The notes beneath the pieces are model-generated. The model saw only the letters and a list, made by a program, of their open reading frames with translations. It ran no database searches and had not been told where the DNA came from. Positions 1 to 8,638 of a stretch of 64,000 nucleotides of DNA are shown here, piece after piece. Position numbers and translations under genes: made by a program. The stretch's first letter is position 1. The number at the start of each line of letters is the position of its first letter. The DNA is from Ochrobactrum sp. Marseille-Q0166 (GTDB taxonomy: Bacteria > Pseudomonadota > Alphaproteobacteria > Rhizobiales > Rhizobiaceae): NCBI RefSeq assembly GCF_014397025.1, contig NZ_JACJUO010000003.1:310001-374000 (forward strand). Direction: 5' to 3'.

Positions 1-953
1 CGTGGGTTGAGACGCCCATCAAGAATGATTGCAGCCAGCAAAATTGTTGCTTTGATCAGGTTCTGATAGATATTGGGAAGGTCGAGGATGGTCATGCCGT
101 TGAGCAGAATGCCAATCAACAGAGCACCAACCAGAACATTGCGCATTCCGCCTTTGCCGCCGGAAAGGCCTATGCCGCCAATCACCACGACCAGAATGAC
201 ATCATAAAGCAACGTTGAATTCACGATGCGGGTATTCATGCTTTGCAGGCTGACAGCCGTAGCAACTCCTGCAATCCATGCCAGCAAGGCACTGACGACA
301 TATTTGAGCAGTGTCAGCGGACGTACACCGATGCCCATGGTTCGCGCGGCCTGATAGTTATCGCCCATCAGGTAAAGGAACCGTCCCGGCTTTGTATATC
401 GGAGAAACAGCCAGCCTATGAGCAGCATACCAAGAAAAAGCAGCACATCGAGTGGAAGCCCCAAAAGCCGCGCCTGCCCCAGAGAAAGCAGCGTCAACGC
501 ATCCTGCGGAATGGCAATCACATCCTGCTTCAATATCTGTGAACGAACAAAGCCAAAAACAAATGCGCTTGTGGCAAGCGTCGCAAAAAGCGCCGGAACA
601 CTGGCATAGGCGATCAGAAAACCGTTGACCAGACCGATAGCCACAACAACCAGAAAGACGATTGAACTCGCCGCCAGCAAACTCCAGCCGGAATGCAGCA
701 ATTCAAGCTGCAGCGCTGTCGCTATCACCATCACAGCAACCATGGATAGATCGATACCGCGACCGATAACCACCAGCCCCATCCCAATAGCCAGAATGCC
801 CAGCACGGATATGCTGCGTATAATTGCGATAAGATTTCCCGTTGCCCTGAAACCATCAAGGCTCACGGCAAATCCTGCAAACAATGCGAAAGCCAGGATC
901 AGAACAATCTTTTCCTGACTAACCGATTTAAAAAAGCCAGATGATCGCGACAA
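1..953 (-). CDS. Sugar ABC transporter permease (RbsC type), 3' end outside window
   Basis: Inner-membrane permease of a ribose/xylose-type ABC importer. The minus strand reads open from position 953 to the window edge without a stop, about 317 codons, giving a chain of hydrophobic helices. The family-typical stretches VVIGRGIDLSM near the N-terminus and VVVIGGIGLSGGKGG near the C-terminus are visible, the latter being the conserved loop of RbsC/AraH proteins. The start is a TTG directly after an in-frame TGA, with GAAAGG about 9 bases upstream; it is uncertain because no ATG lies nearby. No ATPase or binding-protein gene is visible upstream, so the partners are either beyond the window or lost. 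Confidence 0.85.
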   Translation of the reverse strand, partial: MSRSSGFFKSVSQEKIVLILAFALFAGFAVSLDGFRATGNLIAIIRSISVLGILAIGMGLVVIGRGIDLSMVAVMVIATALQLELLHSGWSLLAASSIVFLVVVAIGLVNGFLIAYASVPALFATLATSAFVFGFVRSQILKQDVIAIPQDALTLLSLGQARLLGLPLDVLLFLGMLLIGWLFLRYTKPGRFLYLMGDNYQAARTMGIGVRPLTLLKYVVSALLAWIAGVATAVSLQSMNTRIVNSTLLYDVILVVVIGGIGLSGGKGGMRNVLVGALLIGILLNGMTILDLPNIYQNLIKATILLAAIILDGRLNP

Positions 954-1200
954 TCAGGGCAACCTTTCACATGCTGAAACAGTCGTTTCAGCCCGTTAGT
1001 CAGCGCCCCATCGGGCTGCAACATTCGCGGTAATTGAAACGCTTTCCGGATCATCAATAGCCGGTCCACGCTGTTGCTTGCAGGCAGCCTTTTCTATCTT
1101 GAAGCCAAAATGAGAACAATTTTTTGCCAAACAGCGTCGTCAAGGAAACATGTCTTGAACCGCATTATCGGCCACAGAAACAAAGTTGAAATTATCCGGC

Positions 1201-1611
1201 TCAACTGGTCACATCAAATTCAGGGTCAACAGGAATAGACAAGGCGGTAACAATCCGATTGGTCTCTGATGCCATTCCAATAACAGCAAGGAGATCGCCG
1301 TACTGAGCATCCGTCATTCCCTTGGCGCGCGCTGCGGCCGTGTGGGAATGGATGCAATAATTGCAACCGCTGGCAACCGACACTGCAATATAAATCAGTT
1401 CTTTTGTCAGAGGATCCAGTGCAGACGGCGCTACCATCACTTCTTTCAGACTTTGCCACGTCCGTTCGAGGGTGAGAGGATCATTCGCCAATCCCCGCCA
1501 AAAATTATTGATGAAGTCTGATCCCCGAACCGCCTTTATGTCATCGAATACGGCTTTGACGCGGGGGGATTTCTCTGCATCCATGTCGGTCCAGAGCTTT
1601 ACTGTCGCCAT
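1201..1611 (-). CDS. AhpD-like / carboxymuconolactone decarboxylase family protein
   Basis: 136-residue alpha-helical protein of the AhpD/CMD superfamily. The CxxC redox motif with trailing histidine is visible as GCNYCIHSH, preceded by the helix LTKELIYIAVSVAS that is typical of the family. AhpD proteins act as disulfide reductases in peroxide defence, but many members have no known substrate. An ATG at 1611 is preferred over upstream ATGs because AAGGTGAT sits about 7 bases before it. It is followed at some distance by a nitroreductase on the same strand, consistent with a redox-related pair, which is inference. Confidence 0.8.
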   Translation of the reverse strand: MATVKLWTDMDAEKSPRVKAVFDDIKAVRGSDFINNFWRGLANDPLTLERTWQSLKEVMVAPSALDPLTKELIYIAVSVASGCNYCIHSHTAAARAKGMTDAQYGDLLAVIGMASETNRIVTALSIPVDPEFDVTS

Positions 1612-1744
1612 TTCATCACCTTGAATTACTTCCATCATCGCTAGACGTTATAGCAAACAGACAACGCCGCCCAAAATAAGAATTTCTCTTCAGGCAAAGT
1701 AAATCATGGCGGGTTCACCACCCTGCATGGAATAACGGAATTGT

Positions 1745-2350
1745 TCAGATATTCCCTGCGATTTTGAAGCGTAGCGTGTTGTCAATAAAGCTCTTTTCTC
1801 CAGGTTCGCTTTCATTGGAACCGAACGGCAACTGGGCACGTAGCTTCCAATTGTGTGGAATATCCCATTGCTGTGCAACCAGAGTGTCGATCACCGGATT
1901 ATAATGTTGCAGGCTTGCCCCAATCCCGACATTCGCTAAAGCAGTCCAGACGGAAAACTGTGCCATTCCCGACGATTGCTCGGAGAATTCGGGAAACTTA
2001 TCCGCATAGAGCTTATAGGTTTCCTGCAGATCATGAACAACCTGCTGGTCTTCATAGAAAAGCACCGTGCCTACTCCCGATGCGAATCTCTTTAGTTTCG
2101 CTTCAGTTGCTTCAAATACATCTGCGGACACGAGAGGTCGCAGCGCTGCCTTGACAAGATCCCAGAACTGAACGCTTTCGGAACCATAAAGGATGGCGAC
2201 GCGCGAGCTTTGGGAATTGAAGGTGCTGGGCGCATGGCGCACCGCTTCCTGAATTATACTGGTGATGTCTGCCTGAGACAGCTTTACGTTCCTACCAATA
2301 TTATACTGGCTTCGACGGCGGCGAAGATTATCGATAAAGTCATGGGCCAT
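1745..2350 (-). CDS. Nitroreductase family protein (FMN, YdgJ/HBN1-like)
   Basis: 201-residue protein matching the small FMN-dependent nitroreductase family of the yeast Hbn1/bacterial YdgJ type. Visible hallmarks are RRRSQYNIG near the N-terminus, the HAPSTFNSQSSR flavin-binding segment at residues 39-50, and GIGASLQHYNP near 165. The C-terminal PFGSNESEPGEK corresponds to the family PFGxPxxxPxxK tail. Such enzymes reduce nitro or quinone compounds with NAD(P)H; the physiological substrate is unknown. It lies upstream of the AhpD-like gene on the same strand, with about 130 bases between them. Confidence 0.85.
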   Translation of the reverse strand: MAHDFIDNLRRRRSQYNIGRNVKLSQADITSIIQEAVRHAPSTFNSQSSRVAILYGSESVQFWDLVKAALRPLVSADVFEATEAKLKRFASGVGTVLFYEDQQVVHDLQETYKLYADKFPEFSEQSSGMAQFSVWTALANVGIGASLQHYNPVIDTLVAQQWDIPHNWKLRAQLPFGSNESEPGEKSFIDNTLRFKIAGNI

Positions 2351-2835
2351 TACAGTTCTCTTTGCAGGTGAACAGAATTTTGGTTTCAGGCAATAGCTGA
2401 ACGGATAGTCGAAGGTGCATAAAACTGACAGGTTGACCTGCCCCGGGCAAAGTCGTCAGGCGATAAATTACATCACTTCTGGAGATTTTTTTTCCATCTA
2501 TGCGGTTCATGCGCTCATTTTATTATACGAACACGTTCAAATTGGAACGGACGGCAGTCTGGGCGCTATGGCCGTACTGGGCAGCACTGTTGGGATGTGT
2601 TTTTCTGGTATACACACGAGTGCCTTATCGGGCTGGTTTTTTTCTCATCTTTTGCACCGCAAGCCTTTGATAGGTCCTCAAATTATTTCCCCCTGAGAAA
2701 GCCGGCATAAATGAGCAGAAAAAATCATCCGCCGAGCTGTGCCCTTTTCAGATGCACCGGCTGCTGAATTCTTATTTTCCACGGTGTTTCAACACCAGCT
2801 TCATCGACCGCAACTTTGTCGAAAGAAGAAGTCAG
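2351..2835. other. Intergenic stretch without a supported gene
   Basis: Short open frames exist on the plus strand. One of about 56 codons starting near 2499 has a hydrophobic core, but none shows a ribosome binding site or a recognisable motif. Because it borders a decayed ABC ATPase it may be debris of the same transporter; nothing proves that. Confidence 0.4.
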
Positions 2836-3334
2836 TCACGAAACGTTGTTTGATTGATTTTCCCCCAAATGATGAACAAGCGTTGCATTTCGCTCAACAA
2901 AATCCATGTCGTGGCACACTAGGATCACTATGTGCCCGGACTGTTTCTCTTCTGAAATGATCTGCTCCAGTCGTTGCGTCCAAGCTCTGTCCAGTCCGCG
3001 TTGAGGTTCATCAAGAAGGATGATATCGGGATTGTTGGCCAATACACATGCAAGTGTCAAAAAACGACGACTTGCATAGTCAAGGCCAAGAGGATGCGGA
3101 CTGGCGAATTGTGTCAGCCCGGTTCGTTCAAGTACAGTCGCACAATTCTTTCATCAATTCGCTGTTTTTCGTGCCCGAACTGTTTTGGGCCAAAGGCAAT
3201 CTCTTCCTCATCTGTGGATGCAAAAAGCTGCTGTTCGGGACTTTGAAAGACTGTACCTATGTGTCTGGCAAGCTCATGAATCTCCAACTGGGACAGATTT
3301 TTTCCATCGTGCTGAACTTGACCGAACTGGGAAA
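2836..3334 (-). pseudogene. Remnant of an EcfA/CbiO-type ABC ATPase
   Basis: Minus-strand fragment of an energy-coupling-factor-type ATPase. Read across frames it gives GQVQHDGKNLSQLEIHELAR, then the Q-loop IGTVFQSPEQQLF, EIAFGPKQFG, a segment LGLDYASRRFLTLACVLA at the signature position, Walker B IILLDEPQRGLD and the H-loop VCHDMDF. The Walker A region is missing because the gene is cut at about 3335 by an IS5-family fragment. A one-base frameshift lies near 3130-3140, and the C-terminus ends early. The gene is therefore dead at both ends. Cognate EcfT and substrate-binding genes are not seen; cobalt, nickel or vitamin uptake are possible original roles. Confidence 0.75.
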
Positions 3335-3548
3335 GATGCCCTTGTCACCCCAGCGTTTCCAGCGGTTATAAAGCGTCCTGAAGGGACCGTATTCCTTCGG
3401 TGCATCGCGCCATCTGAGGCCATTGCGGTTTACGAAGATGATGCCACTCAGAACGGATGGATCATCAACCGCTGACGGCCATGGCTCTTGGGGAAATAGG
3501 GCTGAAGACGAGCCATTTGCTCCTCCGTCAGCCAAAAAAATTACTCAT
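3335..3548 (-). mobile_element. IS5-family transposase N-terminal fragment
   Basis: The minus strand encodes the start of an IS5-family (IS427/IS1031-like) transposase: EEQMARLQPYFPKSHGR, then VLSGIIFVNRNGLRWRDAP and TLYNRWKRWGDKGIF. Single-base deletions shift the frame just after the start codon (a run of seven T) and again after PKSHGRQR. The reading stops at GIF, where ABC ATPase sequence takes over, so the rest of the element was lost when the junction formed. The element's outer end probably lies within 3549-3620, but no inverted repeat could be fixed. Confidence 0.75.
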
Positions 3549-3667
3549 CAGCCAGGCTCCTTCTCGCAAAGCCTGAATCAAGCCCGTCAGCTAAAATCAA
3601 CAGGTCCTGACCTTGGTCAATCACGAGTAATGTTTGGCAACAGAATTGGTTGGTGAAGCCCATCCAC

Positions 3668-4282
3668 TTAGCTATGTCGCTTTCTTTGACGATATGCACG
3701 CGCACTTGCCTGATCACCACACGGGGACATGGCACACCAAATCCGATTACCGGCCCGTGATTTATCCACGAACATCACATGGCAGCGTGGTGAAGCGCAT
3801 TGCTTGATGCGCATGCGGTATGGGCCGGTGAAAACATCGATTGCATCCCGCGCGATCAGACCAAGAATTTCGTTCATCTCGGCTGCGTCCGGCGGTTCGG
3901 TGCTATAGCCATCACAAGCGATACGCAAAACCGGCATACCTGAACGGGCATGAGCATTGATCAAAGCAATATCCGCCATCAATATCTCGCTTTGATTGAT
4001 ACGATTATCGGCCAGCCTGAATATTGCCTCTCGCAAAGACTTAGTTTTTGCAAGATCTTCGTGTGTCACAGCACATGCAAGCGGTGGTAGCTCCGCTTCA
4101 CAAAGCCATCTGTCCAGTAGTGAAGGCTCTGAAAATCGGTCTATCCCCTTGGCTCTGTCTTTTGACGCCGCGACTGTCGCGACAAGATTGAGCGCAACAC
4201 TGTCCGAACGGAACAGGAAGCGCCAGCTTCCCTTATTCCGACGCTCTTTCGGATGCCTGGATTTTGCATCAGTTATGTCCAT
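3668..4282 (-). CDS. ABATE/CGNR zinc-finger regulator-like protein
   Basis: 204-residue protein with an N-terminal ABATE-like region (FRSDSVALNLVATVA) and a C-terminal zf-CGNR domain. The metal-binding pattern is C-x4-C, then W-C-x4-C, in QCASPRCHVMFVDKSR and IWCAMSPCGDQ; the eponymous CGNR is CGDQ here. It ends in a basic tail, YRQRKRHS. Such proteins are described as putative stress-induced transcriptional regulators. It is the last gene of the minus-strand sulfur/peptide operon, 74 bases behind the flavoprotein gene, so it may regulate the cluster. Confidence 0.75.
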   Translation of the reverse strand: MDITDAKSRHPKERRNKGSWRFLFRSDSVALNLVATVAASKDRAKGIDRFSEPSLLDRWLCEAELPPLACAVTHEDLAKTKSLREAIFRLADNRINQSEILMADIALINAHARSGMPVLRIACDGYSTEPPDAAEMNEILGLIARDAIDVFTGPYRMRIKQCASPRCHVMFVDKSRAGNRIWCAMSPCGDQASARAYRQRKRHS

Positions 4283-4356
4283 CAGTTCGCTCTTTGCTTG
4301 GCAGACCGTCCAGCTTCGAAAGCTGGACGATACTTATGAGATAAGTGCCAACAAAA

Positions 4357-5607
4357 TCAACTGTTCGCCGAAGGTGTCGCCAACTCAAGATCAACAGCAT
4401 ATCTGCCGACTTCCTGTATTTTTACAGCCACTGGATCGTGCAGCGTGTAGATACGGGCATCGCGCCAAAAACGGTCAAGCCCCAGCTTCAAAGTCGCAGA
4501 ACGCGCGCCAACGGCCTCGAAAATGCGCGATGTTACCGAAAGTGATGCTGCGTCGGAAGCAACCTTGGCCTGCGAGATGAGATCAGCAATCTCCCCGCGA
4601 CGTTCCGGCGTCAGCCTGTTTTCGTCAATGTCTGCCACCAGTTCGCCAAACGCCTTGTTGGCGACAATTGATAGCGCAAGAGATGCGCTGGCTGTGGTTA
4701 TGGCATTGCCGATGCTATCTGCAATATAGTTCGGCACAGATGCATTCTGTGCATTTTTGCGCAAATGCAGTTGCGACAATGCAGCATCAATTGCCCCCAA
4801 TGCCGTCCCATTGAGAAAGTTGACGAACATGATTTGAAAGGCCAGCGAGCCTATCGACTCATTAAGCGGACGTTTTGTTGGATCGGCCGCCGATGTGCTG
4901 AAAATCGCGTCATCCGGGATGAACACATTTTCAAATACCAGACTGCCCGATGCCGAGCGACGTGCCCCAATGCCATCCCAATCATCAGCATGGACAATGC
5001 CCGGCGTCGACGCATCAAGAACAAAAGTCAGACGTTGTTCATAACCATCGGGAGCACGATAACTTTCACCGACGACCAGACGGTCAGCTGTTTGTGCAGC
5101 GGTCGCAAAGCTTTTCCTGCCATTGGCAATGTATCCGCCATCGACCCGTTTCAGGTCTGCGGCTGGACCGGCTGGGTTGTTGGCGCCGCCCCAAAGTGTC
5201 GGCGACTGCAACGAATCTTTCGCGGCTTTTGAGAATACCGGCCCACGCCCGGCAATCTCGATACGCAGCAGGTGCATGTAATTATAGCCGAGAAGTGCTG
5301 CGGCTGATAAGTCAACGCGTGAAATCTCCCTGATCGCAAAAAGCGCATGTTGCCAGCGCGCATCTATCGCTTTCCGGCGGTCGTCTGCTTTACGAAACAG
5401 CGCCAGACGCTCATCGATTGTTAATGCTGCCAGCCCGGACTGGCGGAGAAGTGCCGCTTCCTCAACGGGAGCGGAACCTTTACGGTCCCGCTCTGCCACA
5501 TGTGGCGCAAGCTCAGTTTTCACCTGCTCGACGCGCGCCCGGATGTCCGCTTCGATTGGCGGGTCAAACCATTGCATATGCCGAAAGGAGTGCGCATGTG
5601 CATTCAT
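4357..5607 (-). CDS. Acyl-CoA dehydrogenase-like flavin monooxygenase (DszC/SfnC family)
   Basis: 416-residue protein with the three-part acyl-CoA dehydrogenase fold: helical N-terminal domain, middle beta domain with TLWGGANNPAGPAADL and GYIANGRKSFATAA, and helical C-terminal domain ending with RDARIYTLHDPVAVKIQEVG. The GRKSF segment and the RDAR..T.HDP tail are typical of DszC/SfnC-type FMNH2-dependent monooxygenases, which oxidise sulfur or nitrogen compounds, rather than of true acyl-CoA dehydrogenases. Its ATG overlaps the stop of the upstream oxidoreductase gene in an ATGA junction, so the two are translationally coupled. A role in oxygenolytic release of sulfur is inferred from family and context. 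Confidence 0.8.
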   Translation of the reverse strand: MNAHAHSFRHMQWFDPPIEADIRARVEQVKTELAPHVAERDRKGSAPVEEAALLRQSGLAALTIDERLALFRKADDRRKAIDARWQHALFAIREISRVDLSAAALLGYNYMHLLRIEIAGRGPVFSKAAKDSLQSPTLWGGANNPAGPAADLKRVDGGYIANGRKSFATAAQTADRLVVGESYRAPDGYEQRLTFVLDASTPGIVHADDWDGIGARRSASGSLVFENVFIPDDAIFSTSAADPTKRPLNESIGSLAFQIMFVNFLNGTALGAIDAALSQLHLRKNAQNASVPNYIADSIGNAITTASASLALSIVANKAFGELVADIDENRLTPERRGEIADLISQAKVASDAASLSVTSRIFEAVGARSATLKLGLDRFWRDARIYTLHDPVAVKIQEVGRYAVDLELATPSANS

Positions 5608-6530
5608 GGTTTCACATCCAAAACGGCTTTACCATGCAAACGCCGGTCAAGAAGCGCCGCAACAGCTTGATCAAATTGGCTCCAGTCACCGCGCCATTTC
5701 ACTTCCGTCTTAAGCTTGCCCTCAGCCAGCCATCGCAGCAGTGCCGTGAGATAAGCGCCCACCCGATACTCGGAAATCAGAAAGCCATGGATGTGACGGC
5801 CAACCGGACCAACCGTGCCGAGATTGCCAAACACCGCGTCTTCACCCGAAGCCCAGCCGAGGCTTTGCACATTGCCGTGGCGGTTAAGAAGCTTGAAGGA
5901 TTGCACGAGCTGCGGCCCGCCGACATTATCGATGACCAGATCAATACCTTCCTTCACATCATCAAGGCTGGTCACAACAAGGTCCGCACCAAGTTCCTTC
6001 AGGCCCGTTGCACTGGCTTCTGATCCCACAGAGGCGATAACGCGCGCACCACCCAGCCGTGCAAGCTGAATTGCAAACCGCCCTACGCCGCCGGAAGCAC
6101 CGGTGATCAGAACGGTTTTGCCTAAGATTGGCCCACCAAGCTGTAGGGTCGCCAGCGCCGTAACAGCTGCTGTCGGAAGCGTTGCCGCTTCTGCCGGATC
6201 GACACCCTCAGGAATGACTGCGATATCCTCCACATGTGCAATGCGCTTCTCAGCCCAGGCGCCAAGTGGGGCGCGTGTGACAACCAACGTTCCGATGGGC
6301 GGTGCTTTGGTTTGTGGGCCAACGGCCACAATTATACCGGACGCATCCCATCCAAGAACCGTACCATCGGCCTCAAGACCGCGCGCACCCCGTCTTGTTT
6401 CACCAAAATTCAGTGAGGTATGTGTCACATCGATGAGCACCTCCCCATAACCCGGTTCAGGGGTGGTGCGCGTGGCGAAACGCAGACCGCCGGAAGTTGC
6501 CTTATCTGTCTCGATAACTCGAATGGTCAT
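5604..6530 (-). CDS. Zinc-type alcohol dehydrogenase/quinone oxidoreductase (MDR superfamily)
   Basis: 308-residue medium-chain dehydrogenase/reductase without the catalytic zinc cysteines, so of the quinone-oxidoreductase type. The N-terminal GroES-like domain contains VTHTSLNFGETRRG. The nucleotide-binding motif is VLITGASGGVGRFAIQLA at about residues 140-157, and the protein ends RRLHGKAVLDVKP as usual for the family. It overlaps both neighbours by ATGA (OsmC-like gene upstream, flavoprotein gene downstream) and so belongs to one operon. It could supply reduced cofactor or reduce a quinone or enone intermediate; the substrate is unknown. Confidence 0.85.
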   Translation of the reverse strand: MTIRVIETDKATSGGLRFATRTTPEPGYGEVLIDVTHTSLNFGETRRGARGLEADGTVLGWDASGIIVAVGPQTKAPPIGTLVVTRAPLGAWAEKRIAHVEDIAVIPEGVDPAEAATLPTAAVTALATLQLGGPILGKTVLITGASGGVGRFAIQLARLGGARVIASVGSEASATGLKELGADLVVTSLDDVKEGIDLVIDNVGGPQLVQSFKLLNRHGNVQSLGWASGEDAVFGNLGTVGPVGRHIHGFLISEYRVGAYLTALLRWLAEGKLKTEVKWRGDWSQFDQAVAALLDRRLHGKAVLDVKP

Positions 6531-7039
6531 GCGGTGATCCTTTCCAGACGTCCTGCAATCGAAGCGCCGCGGGTAACGACGTTATAAACAAAGCTGTTAA
6601 GCTCAACACGCTGGCGCAGATCTTCCAGCTCAGCATCAGATGCGGGGGACTGGATTTTCGCTGTATAGCGAAGTTCCAGATCAACGGGCTCGCTTGAGCC
6701 TGTTCCGATTTGTCCCGGTTTGCTGACAGCCTCAGCGACAACTTCCAGCGCGTCGATCTCGATATCGAGTAACGACGCCTGAATAAGAAAGCCATGATTG
6801 AGGCAACCAGCAACGGCGCCAATTAGCAATTCACCCGGGGCCGGACCAAGATCAAAGCCGCCGCCAGCGGGCGATCCATCGGTGATAATCTGAAAATCAC
6901 GAATGAAAAGACGACGGATGCCGCTGCGTCCTTCGGCAACAACACGGGCAGAAAGCTGGCCCGTGCCAGATGGCTGACCCTTTCGTGCGTCGTGCAACTT
7001 TCTCTTGTGTCGGATGTATTTCGTCAGACCACTGGTCAT
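6527..7039 (-). CDS. OsmC/Ohr family protein lacking the second cysteine
   Basis: 170-residue OsmC-fold protein. The first conserved cysteine is present in LLIGAVAGCLNHGF near residue 96. The position where OsmC/Ohr peroxidases carry the second, Cys-Pro or Cys-containing motif reads RVELNSFVYNVV, without cysteine. Canonical two-cysteine peroxidase chemistry is therefore unlikely, and the protein may bind or hydrolyse a ligand instead. It lies 35 bases behind the binding-protein gene and its stop overlaps the start of the oxidoreductase gene by ATGA. Confidence 0.8.
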   Translation of the reverse strand: MTSGLTKYIRHKRKLHDARKGQPSGTGQLSARVVAEGRSGIRRLFIRDFQIITDGSPAGGGFDLGPAPGELLIGAVAGCLNHGFLIQASLLDIEIDALEVVAEAVSKPGQIGTGSSEPVDLELRYTAKIQSPASDAELEDLRQRVELNSFVYNVVTRGASIAGRLERITA

Positions 7040-7074
7040 GGGTATTTCCTGTATTCATATGTTGGAAAAAAGGC

Positions 7075-8610
7075 TTATTCAGCAGGTTTGATTTCGTATG
7101 GCAGCGTCCAGTCATCCCGGCGGATGTCCCATACGACTTTGTCGCTGTAGGCATAGGTTTGCGGCAGATCCCAAAGAAAGACGGCGAGCGCTTCATCAGA
7201 AGCCACTTCGGTCGCACGTTTTACCGATGCAAGCTCGGCATCCTTGGTGAGTGCGGCTTTTGCCTGTTTTACCGCTTCGTCAAAGGCTGCAGGAACGGGT
7301 CCAATCGTCTGAAAATGCGTGCTGCCGAGATAGGTGAGTGTTTCGGCTGCGATGCTTGCCGTATCGGCGTAACCGAACCACGTCAGGCCAGCGGCTTTGT
7401 CGGATGCCGCGCGCTCCGCATGGGACGAGGCAGGTAGAATATTGAGCTGCGCACGGACACCAACCGCTGCCAGTTGCGCCGCGATAATCTGCGCTGCCTG
7501 CTCTCCACCGACATAGGTGCCTTTGCCAAACACCATCTCGACATCAAAGCCATCCGGATAGCCTGCTTCCGCAAGCAACGCTTTGGCCTTTTCGGGATCA
7601 TAAGGCCACGGCTTGAGGTCTGTGTTGTAGCCCTCATGAAAGCTGGTGATGATCTGGCTGTTGGCGGGGCTTACCAATCCCTTGAAGAGCGCCTTGGTGA
7701 TAGCTTCCTTATCAATGGCGTAATTCAAAGCCTGTCGCACACGCGCGTCATCAAGCGGCTTGATATTGGTGTTGAAACGGATGATCTGTACACGCGTGCT
7801 TGGACGCGCACCCACCACCAGATTGCCATTGCTTTCGAGCTGTGCGAGATCCTGTGGTGCGATAACGGCTGCGGCATCAATCTCGCCGGATTTCAGGCCA
7901 TTGATCTTGGCCGCGGCATCGACCACAACGCGGAACTGCGCCTTGGTAAAGGGTGCGGCCTTACCGAAATAATGTTCATTGGCTTCAAGGCGAACGTCGC
8001 CCTCTGGATTATAGCTCAATAGCTTATAAGGGCCGGTGCCAAGAGCCTCAATCGCTGGATTGTGTGACTTGGCCCATTCAGGTTCCAGATAGAAAATGCC
8101 TGCCAGTCGCTTGGCAAACTCGATGTCCGGCGCTTTCAGCGTAAAGGCAACCTGATGTGGCGAGAGGACTTCAACCTTATCGACCGCCTTCATTGATGAG
8201 ACAATCCAGCTAGGCTTTTCGGACGATAGAATGCGCTCAATATTCCACTTAACGACGTGAGCATCAAATGGCACATTGTTGGAAAAAACCACATCGTCGC
8301 GCAGATCGAACACCCAACGCGTATCGGATTCCTGTTTCCAGTCCTTTGCGAGAACGCCCACCAGTTTGCCTTCACCATCAAGGCGTGTCAGTGGCGAATA
8401 GATCGAGGCAATGATACTCAGATCGCCACGCAGATTACCCCCGACGGCGGGATCAAGGGTCTGCAAGGCATAAGGCAGCGCCACTACCAGTTCATGTGTT
8501 TTGCCATAGTCCGCAGGTGCCTGCGCGTGGCTCGCCGATAGCGTCGCAGACATGAGAAGCAGGCTTGCTCCCATCAGTCTCAAGGCGTGGAGTGATCGCT
8601 TTACAATCAT
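7075..8610 (-). CDS. ABC transporter substrate-binding protein, dipeptide/nickel type (SBP_bac_5)
   Basis: 511-residue periplasmic binding protein of cluster C. The ATG at 8610 is chosen because GGAAAAG precedes it and it opens a clear signal peptide (MIVKRSLHALRLMGASLLLM, cleavage after ASHAQA). A longer frame running up to 8763 would overlap the ATPase gene and adds no domain. Family landmarks are ALQTLDPAVGG, LVGVLAKDWKQESDTRWVF, GTGPYKLLSY, NYAIDKEAITKALF and YDPEKAKALLAEAGYPDGF. It follows the ATPase gene by 28 bases. The ligand is not predictable; the flavoprotein and redox genes downstream suggest a sulfur-containing small molecule. Confidence 0.9.
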   Translation of the reverse strand: MIVKRSLHALRLMGASLLLMSATLSASHAQAPADYGKTHELVVALPYALQTLDPAVGGNLRGDLSIIASIYSPLTRLDGEGKLVGVLAKDWKQESDTRWVFDLRDDVVFSNNVPFDAHVVKWNIERILSSEKPSWIVSSMKAVDKVEVLSPHQVAFTLKAPDIEFAKRLAGIFYLEPEWAKSHNPAIEALGTGPYKLLSYNPEGDVRLEANEHYFGKAAPFTKAQFRVVVDAAAKINGLKSGEIDAAAVIAPQDLAQLESNGNLVVGARPSTRVQIIRFNTNIKPLDDARVRQALNYAIDKEAITKALFKGLVSPANSQIITSFHEGYNTDLKPWPYDPEKAKALLAEAGYPDGFDVEMVFGKGTYVGGEQAAQIIAAQLAAVGVRAQLNILPASSHAERAASDKAAGLTWFGYADTASIAAETLTYLGSTHFQTIGPVPAAFDEAVKQAKAALTKDAELASVKRATEVASDEALAVFLWDLPQTYAYSDKVVWDIRRDDWTLPYEIKPAE

Positions 8611-8638
8611 GTGTCTTTTCCAGTTTTTGTGTTCAGAT

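Noticed and set aside
243..918. Several plus-strand open frames over the start of the window
   Set aside because: They are antisense to the sugar permease, which reads continuously on the minus strand with clear family motifs.
899..1069. 56-codon minus-strand frame with a CPDC motif, overlapping the permease start
   Set aside because: No ribosome binding site or family match, and it overlaps the permease by 55 bases. Possibly real, but not supportable.
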